Source of the DNA: DASSUW01 sp963730535
Lineage (GTDB): Bacteria > Actinomycetota > Thermoleophilia > Solirubrobacterales > Solirubrobacteraceae
Reading direction: 5' to 3'
Assembly (NCBI GenBank): GCA_963730535.1
Contig: CAVSRU010000005.1
Location: 558,001-622,000 of the forward strand
DNA: 64,000 nt
Below are positions 58,483 through 64,000 of the stretch, one piece after another (positions within the stretch are counted from its first letter, which is position 1; each line of letters begins with the position of its first letter). Both the position numbers and the translations under genes were made by a program. A model generated the notes under the pieces. It made no database searches. It saw nothing but the letters and a program-made list of their open reading frames with translations, and had not been told where the DNA came from.

Positions 58483-60546
58483 CTAGGCGCGTACCTCTTC
58501 TTCCTCGCGCGCCTTGTCGACGACCTTCTGCGCGAGGTGCGACGGCACCTCCTCGTAGCGCAGGAACTCCATCGTGTACTCGCCCTGGCCGCCGGTGATC
58601 GACCGCAGGTCGGGAGCGTAGGAGAGGATCTCGGCCATCGGCACCTCGGCCTGGACCTCGGTCATGCCGCCAACCGCCTCCGTGCCCAGCGGCCGCCCGC
58701 GGCGCGACGAGAGGTCGCCCATGACGTCGCCCACCGACTCGTCGGGCACCGACGCGGTGAGCAGCATGATCGGCTCCAGCAGCACCGAGCCGGCCTGCTC
58801 GAGCGCCTGCTTCATGGCCAGCGAGCCCGCCAGCTTGAAGGCCATCTCCGACGAGTCGACCGAGTGGTACGAGCCGTCGAACACCCTCACGCGGACGCCC
58901 TTGACCGGGTAGCCGGCCACGGCGCCGTGCTGCATGGCGTCGAGCACGCCCTTCTCGACGGCGGGGATGAACCCGGTGGGGATCACGCCGCCCTTGATCG
59001 CGTTGACGAACTCGAACGCGTCCTCGCTGTCCATCTCGAGCGGCTCGATCTCGATGTGGCAGTCGCCGAACTGGCCGCGGCCGCCGGTCTGCTTCTTGTG
59101 CCGGCCGTGCGCCTTGGCGCTCCGGCGGATCGTCTCCTGGTACGGGACGCGCGGCGGCTTGAGGATGACCTCGGCCCCGAACCGCGCCCGCATGCGCTCG
59201 ACCACGACCTCGACGTGGATCTGCGACAGGCCGGCGACGATCTGCTCGCCGGTCTGGGAGTCACGGTGCAGGTCGATCGTCGGGTCCTCCTCCTGGAGCC
59301 GCCGCAGGGCGGTGAAGACCTTGTCCTCGTCACCCTTCGCCGCCGCCACCATCGAGAACGCCATGACCGGCGCGGGGAGCTTGATCGACGGCATCTGCAC
59401 CGGCTCGTCACGCGCCGCGAGCCAGTCGCCGGCCCGGGTCTCCTTGAGCTTGGCCACCGCGCCGATGTCGCCCGGGCCGAACGCGTCGGTCTGCTTGACC
59501 TCCTTGCCCTGGGGCACGAGCAGCTGGCCGATCCGCTCCTTGTGGTGGGTGCGGGTGTTCATGACCTGCGTGTCGTGCGTGACCGTGCCCTGGTAGACGC
59601 GGAAGAGGTTGATGCGGCCCGCGTACGGGTCGGCGCGGGTCTTGAAGACGTAGGCGAACATCTCGCCCTCGGGGTCCGGCTCGAGCTTCATGTTCTCGAG
59701 CGCGAGGCCGCCGTGCTGGACGGGCGAGGGCAGGTCGTCGACGATCGCGTCGAGCAGCCGGTTGGAGGCCAGGCGGCTGGTGGCCACCCCACAGGCGACG
59801 GGGAAGATGTGCCCGTGGTCGGTGCCGTCCTCGAGCGCGGTGACGATCTCCTCGTGGGAGATCTCCTCGCCCTCGAGGTAGCGCTCCATCAGCGCCTCGG
59901 AGTTCTCGGCGACCTCGTCCATCAGCTTCTCGCGGTACTCCTGCGCGGTGGCGGCGAGGTCGTCGGGGATCGGGATCTCGGAGCAACTGCCGTCTGTGTA
60001 CTCGTACGCCTTCATGTCCACGAGGTCGATGACGCCGCGGGTCTCGTGCTCGACGCCGATCGGGATCTCGGTGGCCACGACGTGAGGGCCGAAGGCGGCC
60101 TTGAGGCTCTCGAGGACGCGGAAGAAGTCGGCCCGCTCGCGGTCGAGCATGTTCACGTAGACGAGCCGGGCGACGCCGAGCTCGGCGGCGCGCTCCCACA
60201 GGCGCTGCGTGCCGACCTCGACGCCGAGGACGCCGTTGACCACGAACACGGCCGACTCGCACACGCGCAGGGCGCCGAGGGCGTCGGCGATGAACGAGGG
60301 CTCGCCGGGGGTGTCGATGAGGTTGACCTTCACGTCCCGCCACTCGAACGACGCCAGCGACGCGGAGATCGACATCCCGCGCGCCTTCTCGTCGTCGTCG
60401 GAGTCCGAGACCGTCGTGCCGTCGGCCACCGAGCCGAGCCGGGTCGTCGCGCCGGCCTCGTGCAAGAGGGCCTCGTGCAGCGACGTCTTCCCGCTCCCCC
60501 GGTGGCCGACTAGCGCCACGTTGCGAATCCTGTCTGCGGCCTGCAT
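58483..60546 (-). CDS. EF-G-like translational GTPase with altered G motifs
   Basis: 687 residues covering all EF-G domains (G, II, III, IV, V). The P-loop is GHRGSGKT (14-21). Switch II reads DTPGEPSF, so the catalytic His of canonical DTPGH is Glu82. The guanine motif NKxD reads NMLD (132-135). Switch I reads EKARGMSIS. Domain IV/V is typical (GGRGQFGDCHIEIEPLE, HSVDSSEMAFKLAGSLAMKQ, GDLSSRRGRPLG). It resembles actinobacterial FusA2-type paralogues, whose role in translation is uncertain. SD GGAGG lies about 10 bp before ATG 60546. It follows the WhiG-type sigma gene by 37 bp. Confidence 0.9.
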   Translation of the reverse strand: MQAADRIRNVALVGHRGSGKTSLHEALLHEAGATTRLGSVADGTTVSDSDDDEKARGMSISASLASFEWRDVKVNLIDTPGEPSFIADALGALRVCESAVFVVNGVLGVEVGTQRLWERAAELGVARLVYVNMLDRERADFFRVLESLKAAFGPHVVATEIPIGVEHETRGVIDLVDMKAYEYTDGSCSEIPIPDDLAATAQEYREKLMDEVAENSEALMERYLEGEEISHEEIVTALEDGTDHGHIFPVACGVATSRLASNRLLDAIVDDLPSPVQHGGLALENMKLEPDPEGEMFAYVFKTRADPYAGRINLFRVYQGTVTHDTQVMNTRTHHKERIGQLLVPQGKEVKQTDAFGPGDIGAVAKLKETRAGDWLAARDEPVQMPSIKLPAPVMAFSMVAAAKGDEDKVFTALRRLQEEDPTIDLHRDSQTGEQIVAGLSQIHVEVVVERMRARFGAEVILKPPRVPYQETIRRSAKAHGRHKKQTGGRGQFGDCHIEIEPLEMDSEDAFEFVNAIKGGVIPTGFIPAVEKGVLDAMQHGAVAGYPVKGVRVRVFDGSYHSVDSSEMAFKLAGSLAMKQALEQAGSVLLEPIMLLTASVPDESVGDVMGDLSSRRGRPLGTEAVGGMTEVQAEVPMAEILSYAPDLRSITGGQGEYTMEFLRYEEVPSHLAQKVVDKAREEEEVRA

Positions 60547-60583
60547 ATGACCTGCTCCTCCCTTCCTCGCGGAAGGCGGGAGG

Positions 60584-61366
60584 CTATCGGAGCGCGTCGC
60601 CTTGGAGGCGCGACTTGAGGCGCAGGACGGCCTTGGTGTGGAGCTGGGAGATGCGCGACTCGGTGACGCCGAGGACCTCGCCGATCTCCCGCAGCGTCAG
60701 GTTCTCGTAGTAGTAGAGGGCGATCACGAGCTTCTCGCGCTCCGGCAGGGCGGAGATGGCGTCCGCCAGGCGGTCTTTCAGCTCGGAGGCGTCGAGCAGC
60801 TGCTGGGGGTCGGGAGCGTCCGGATCCTGCAGCGTGTCGAGCAGGGAGACCTGGTCACCCGAGGCGTCGGACACCGCCCACAGCTCGTCGAGGGCGACGA
60901 CCGTGGAGTTGGAGATCTTGACGAGCGCCTCCTGGAACTCGTCCACCGCCATGTTGAGCTCGCGCGCCATCTCCTCGTCGGTCGGCGTGCGGTGCAGCCG
61001 GTGCTCGAGCTTGGCGTGGCACCTCTCGATCTCGCGCGCCCGTGCCCGGACCGAGCGCGGCACCCAGTCGAGCGCGCGCAGCTCGTCGATGATCGCGCCC
61101 TTGATGCGGGTGATCGCGTAGGTCTCGAACTTGATCTCGCGCTCGATGTCGAAACGCTCGATCGCGTTGATGAGCCCGATCAGCCCGTACGAGATGAGAT
61201 CGGCCTCCTCGACGTGCGCGGGCAGGCCGGAGGACATCCGGCCGGCGACGTACTTGACGAGGGGCGAGTACGCGACGACGAGCTTCTCCCGTGCGGGCTC
61301 GGACCCATCGTCCTTGTACCTGCGCCAGAGTTCTTTCAGCTCGAGTGCTTTGACGTTGGTGTCCAG
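60584..61366 (-). CDS. FliA/WhiG-type RNA polymerase sigma factor
   Basis: About 260 residues. Region 1.2/2: LWRRYKDDGSEPAREKLVVA, YVAGRMSSGLPAHVEEADLI, GLIGLINAIERFDIEREIKF and YAITRIKGAIIDELRALDWV. Region 3: RTPTDEEMARELNMAVDEFQ. Region 4: LPEREKLVIALYYYENLTLR and IGEVLGVTESRISQLHTKAV. WhiG-family sigma factors control sporulation or motility genes. The N-terminal region is coded from just after the xerC stop, yet no ATG, GTG or TTG exists there. The best start is CTG 61366 (LDTNVKALEL), with GGGAG 7 bp upstream. The internal ATG (61237) would remove region 1.2. Confidence 0.9.
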   Translation of the reverse strand: MDTNVKALELKELWRRYKDDGSEPAREKLVVAYSPLVKYVAGRMSSGLPAHVEEADLISYGLIGLINAIERFDIEREIKFETYAITRIKGAIIDELRALDWVPRSVRARAREIERCHAKLEHRLHRTPTDEEMARELNMAVDEFQEALVKISNSTVVALDELWAVSDASGDQVSLLDTLQDPDAPDPQQLLDASELKDRLADAISALPEREKLVIALYYYENLTLREIGEVLGVTESRISQLHTKAVLRLKSRLQGDALR

Positions 61367-61378
61367 AGCCTGCTCCCG

Positions 61379-62299
61379 TTAGGCCCGCGGATGGCTGCGT
61401 AGGTACGCGGCGCGGAGGCGAGCCGACTCTACCCGAGTGTAGACCTGCGTCGTCGAGATCGAGGAGTGCCCGAGCAGCTCCTGGATCGCGCGCAGGTCAG
61501 CGCCGCCTTCGAGCAGGTGGGTGGCGAACGAGTGTCGGAGGGCGTGCGGGTGGACCTTGCCCTGGGCGGCAGCGTGGCGCGCCCACACCCGCAGGCGGCG
61601 CCGGACGTCGGAGGTCGAGAGCCGCCGGCCGGACTTGGAGATGAAGAGCGCAGGGTCGCCGTCGGGGCGCTCGAGGGCGGGCCGGCCGCGCTCGAGGTAG
61701 TCGGCGACGGCCATCAGGGCGACCTCCCCCGCGGGCACGAAGCGCGTCTTGGCGCCCTTGCCCTCGACCCGCACCTGCTCGCCGTCGAGGTCGAGCGAGC
61801 CGACGTCGAGGTTGACGAGCTCCTCGGCGCGCAGCCCGCACGCGTAGGCGAGCTCGAACAGCCCGCGGTCGCGCAGCTCGAGCGGCGTGCCGGCGGGGAT
61901 GCGGTCGAGCAGGGCGGCGACGTCCGCCGGCTTGATCGGGCGCGGGAGCGTGTGCGGAAGCCGCGGGGCGGGCAGCAGGTCGGCCGGGTTGGCGTGCATA
62001 TCGCCGTGCTCGACCATCGAGCGGAAGAACGCCCGCGTGGCCGCGAGCTTGCGGGCCATCGTGCGGGGGGCGGAGCCCTTGTCGGACATGCGGGCGGCAT
62101 AGCCGCGCAGCAGGCGGTAGGAGAAGGCGGCCGGCTCGAGCCCCTGGGCGGCGGCCCACGTGGCCAGCTCCCCCACGTCGGCGCCGTAGGCGCGCCGGGT
62201 CCGCTCGGCCGCGCCGCGCCGCTGGAGGTCGCGGTCGAAGCGCCGCAGGGCCGACGACCACGCGTCGCTAGCCTGCCCCGGCGTGGCGGTCTTCTTCAT
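61379..62299 (-). CDS. Tyrosine recombinase XerC/XerD type
   Basis: 306 residues. The N-terminal SAM-like core-binding domain (FDRDLQRRGAAERTRRAYGA) precedes the catalytic domain. That domain has Arg in AYACGLRAEELVNL, the Lys strand VEGKGAKTRFVPA, HPHALRHSFATHLLEGG (His, Arg), LLGHSSISTTQVYT (His, nucleophilic Tyr). The size and ends are those of XerC/D, which resolve chromosome dimers at dif. ATG 62299 (MKKTATPGQ) is preceded by GGAGG at 5 bp; GTG 62311 is the alternative. It is first in a unit with the WhiG-type sigma and the EF-G-like gene. Confidence 0.93.
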   Translation of the reverse strand: MKKTATPGQASDAWSSALRRFDRDLQRRGAAERTRRAYGADVGELATWAAAQGLEPAAFSYRLLRGYAARMSDKGSAPRTMARKLAATRAFFRSMVEHGDMHANPADLLPAPRLPHTLPRPIKPADVAALLDRIPAGTPLELRDRGLFELAYACGLRAEELVNLDVGSLDLDGEQVRVEGKGAKTRFVPAGEVALMAVADYLERGRPALERPDGDPALFISKSGRRLSTSDVRRRLRVWARHAAAQGKVHPHALRHSFATHLLEGGADLRAIQELLGHSSISTTQVYTRVESARLRAAYLRSHPRA

Positions 62300-62558
62300 C
62301 GACACCTCCACGGGTCAGGTGGCGACCCAGCGCCAGCTCGTGGAGGCCGGGATCACGCCGCCCGATGAACAGCCCAAGCTCCCCTGGCATCGGATCCAGG
62401 GAACGCGCGACGCCACGACCATGTGGTACGCGGTCATGCGCAAGGAGGTGCGGCCAGGCGTGCACATCGGCGCCCTCTGTTTTCGCCACTCGGACCACCA
62501 CGCCTCCCTGCTGCACGGCGGCTGGCACGAAGTGCCGGTCCCCGAGATCGGGGTGTAG
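62283..62558 (+). CDS. Small hypothetical protein overlapping the xerC start
   Basis: 91 residues from GTG 62283: AVFFIDTSTGQVATQRQLVE, WHRIQGTRDATTMWYAVMRK and GVHIGALCFRHSDHHASLLH. The protein has a balanced composition, with Trp, His and Cys as in real proteins, and good codon bias. The first 17 bases overlap the 5' end of the divergent xerC gene, and no strong SD is seen, so a shorter form cannot be excluded. The function is unknown. Confidence 0.58.
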   Translation: MAVFFIDTSTGQVATQRQLVEAGITPPDEQPKLPWHRIQGTRDATTMWYAVMRKEVRPGVHIGALCFRHSDHHASLLHGGWHEVPVPEIGV

Positions 62559-62578
62559 GCGTCCGCCGGCGCACGTCA

Positions 62579-62779
62579 AACGTCAACTGCGGCTGGGTAG
62601 GGAGGCGTGGGAGCCGGCGTGGTCGGCGATGGCGCGAACCATGTCGAATTGGCCGCGGTTTCCGCGGCTAATCGACAGGTCGCCGAACTATCCCGATTAG
62701 CGTCGGTTTCCGGGGTAATCCGCATAGTTCGCGCGGCGGCTGGCTCCCCAGCCTCCCTACCCTGCCGCCGTTGACGTTC
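62579..62779. repeat. Palindromic intergenic element, copy C
   Basis: 201 bp with terminal inverted repeats AACGTCAACTGCGGCTGGGT (left) and the complement of GTTGACGTT...GGGTAGGGAGGC (right). It shares both internal hairpins with copy B: at 62643-62674 (TTGGCCGCGG-ttt-CCGCGGCTAA) and from 62685 (GAACTAT-CCCGATTAG ... TAATCC-ATAGTTC). A partial extra CGTCAAA precedes the left end. It lies between the ends of the hypothetical gene (+) and the L,D-transpeptidase gene (-). Confidence 0.85.
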
Positions 62780-62791
62780 GCCGAGGGCGAA

Positions 62792-63829
62792 TCAGGCGAT
62801 GTAGATGGGAGCCCCGACCGGAACCTGGTCGTAGAGCTCGATGACCTCGGGGATCCGCATGCGGATGCACCCGTGCGAGGCCGCGGTGCCGATCGAGCCC
62901 GAGGCGTCGGTGCCGTGGATGCCGGCGCCGGCGTAGATGCCCAGCCAGCGGGCCTTGAGCGGGTTCTGGGGCGTGCCGCCGGGCACGATGGTGCCCGCGA
63001 GGTCGCCGGCCCAGTCCGAGTTCGGGACGTGCCAGGCCGGGTCCACCGCCTTGTTCTGGATGTGGTAGAGGCCCGCGGGCGTCTCGAGGCCCACCTGGCC
63101 GACCGCGATCCCGTAGGTCTTGGCCAGCTTGAGGTGCTTGTAGAAGGAGAGCGAGAACGAGCCGCGGTGGACGACGATGACGGCCGGATACTTCGCTGCC
63201 AGCTGCTCCGTCGTCACCTTCGGCTCGACGACCTTGGTGCGCAGGCGGACGACCCGGCGCTTGCCCATGTCGAGCAGCTCGCGCTCGATCTCCCGCCGCA
63301 GCCCGCGCTTGACGGCCAGCCCGTCGCGCGAGGCGACCGGCTCGACCTGGCCGGACTCGAGGTCGAGCGACGCGTCGCGTGCCTCGATCGTGACCTTCTT
63401 CTTCACGCGCCCGATGAGGCGGCGGACGGCGGAGCGCTCCCACACCACCTTCGCCTCGACGTCGGTGTCCAGCGCGTCGCCGCGGACCTCGCGCCACGTG
63501 CGGGTGAAGACGTTGCCGTCGGTCGAGACGGCCATCGCGCGGTCGACCGAGCCGTCGATGTCGACGGCGATCGAGGCCTGCTCGGCCGTCAGGCGGAACT
63601 TGCGGCCCTTGTGGCGGACCGTCACCGGCCGCGTCAGCGGGTCGACCAGCGTGGCCTGGAGCTTGGCCCGCGCCGCCTCGGGCTTGAGGCCCCCGACGTC
63701 GATGCCGTTGACGGTCACGCCCTCGGCGATCCGCGTCTTGACCGTGCGGTCGAACGCGTACAGGCTCCCGGCGCCCACGAGGAGGACGGTCACGGCGAGG
63801 ACGACGACGGCGAGCAGGCGGCGAGGCAC
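62792..63829 (-). CDS. L,D-transpeptidase (YkuD) with peptidoglycan-binding-type N-domain
   Basis: 345 residues. The N-terminal signal anchor is LLAVVVLAVTVLLVGAGSLY. A PG4/VanW-like beta domain follows (ITVNGIDVGGLKPEAARAKL-type sequence, about residues 35-200). The YkuD catalytic domain includes VIVVHRGSFSLSFYKHLKLA, GLETPAGLYHIQNKAVDPAW and IHGTDASGSIGTAASHGCIR with the catalytic His and Cys. It cross-links peptidoglycan by 3-3 bonds or attaches proteins outside the membrane. ATG 63829 starts just before the anchor. Confidence 0.93.
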   Translation of the reverse strand: MPRRLLAVVVLAVTVLLVGAGSLYAFDRTVKTRIAEGVTVNGIDVGGLKPEAARAKLQATLVDPLTRPVTVRHKGRKFRLTAEQASIAVDIDGSVDRAMAVSTDGNVFTRTWREVRGDALDTDVEAKVVWERSAVRRLIGRVKKKVTIEARDASLDLESGQVEPVASRDGLAVKRGLRREIERELLDMGKRRVVRLRTKVVEPKVTTEQLAAKYPAVIVVHRGSFSLSFYKHLKLAKTYGIAVGQVGLETPAGLYHIQNKAVDPAWHVPNSDWAGDLAGTIVPGGTPQNPLKARWLGIYAGAGIHGTDASGSIGTAASHGCIRMRIPEVIELYDQVPVGAPIYIA

Positions 63830-63889
63830 GGAAGACGAAGAGGGTAGGAGAACGCCCGGACAGCGACCACCCCTGAAATTAAGCTGGCG

Positions 63890-64000
63890 TTACACCGTTC
63901 CCCGGCGACGGACGTTCGGGCTCCAGCGCAGGAACTCCTCCACCTCGCGCTCGTAGCGGTAGCCGCCGCCGTTCTCGAGCAGCGGCCTGGCGCGCTGCGC
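63890..64000 (-). CDS. C-terminal end of an unidentified protein (partial)
   Basis: The last 36 residues of a gene that begins beyond the window, ending in TAA at 63892-63890: ARPLLENGGGYRYEREVEEF, then LRWSPNVRRRGTV. It is charged and has the usual codon bias. It is too short for a family call. The gene is upstream of and in the same direction as the L,D-transpeptidase, about 60 bp from its start. Confidence 0.5.
   Translation of the reverse strand, partial: AQRARPLLENGGGYRYEREVEEFLRWSPNVRRRGTV

Overview
The window is very GC-rich, almost fully coding, and carries a gene set typical of Actinobacteria: an F420-type (LLM) oxidoreductase, a WhiG/FliA-type sigma factor, SARP-like and ECF regulators, actinobacterial-style GlgA/GlgC/GlgP, an htdX-fabG4-fadA2-like lipid cluster and an L,D-transpeptidase. 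A Thermoleophilia/Solirubrobacterales-like soil actinobacterium fits best, but that placement is inference from gene families, not from an rRNA marker.

Layout. 1-4.35 kb: divergent FtsH paralogue, enoyl-CoA hydratase-family protein, methyltransferase and alpha/beta hydrolase. 4.39-13.07 kb: tRNA-Gly(GCC) followed by an 8.6-kb genomic island bounded by a perfect 43-bp direct repeat of the tRNA 3' end. The island holds a large serine recombinase joined to a tyrosine-integrase remnant, decayed IS110 transposases (one split by an IS256 copy) and a little cargo (VOC protein, membrane protein, small helical protein). 13.1-29.2 kb: alpha-glucan genes (secreted pullulanase, beta-phosphoglucomutase-like HAD, glycogen phosphorylase) mixed with an ECF sigma factor, a giant SARP/ATPase regulator and a membrane-anchored TPR protein. 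29.3-41.9 kb: one long minus-strand locus in which almost every stop overlaps the next start. It encodes a receiver protein, a PfkB-like protein with a degenerate active site, a secreted PIG-L-type deacetylase, a DeoR regulator, a GH4 glycosidase, a PfkB kinase, a binding protein, two permeases, an ATPase and a SIS-domain protein, and is probably an inducible (amino)sugar or glycoside uptake system. 42.0-48.2 kb: glycogen synthesis (glgA, glgC, pgm), a sugar kinase and a secreted sugar dehydrogenase. 48.2-56.4 kb: flavin oxidoreductases and a fatty-acid cluster (MaoC, FabG4-like, thiolase, acyl-CoA dehydrogenase). 56.4-64 kb: an RNase H-tryptophan dioxygenase fusion, a zinc-ribbon protein, an EF-G paralogue, a WhiG-type sigma factor, XerC/D and an L,D-transpeptidase.

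Two window-wide features stand out. First, three intergenic sequences (29.2, 51.0 and 62.6 kb) share terminal inverted repeats and enclose nested hairpins; two of them show compensatory base changes. Second, at least a dozen otherwise well conserved genes are broken by single-base indels, mostly in G/C runs. This points to consensus errors in the assembly rather than real gene loss, and gene integrity should be judged with that in mind. The transposase remnants differ, because they also carry nonsense substitutions and look truly dead.
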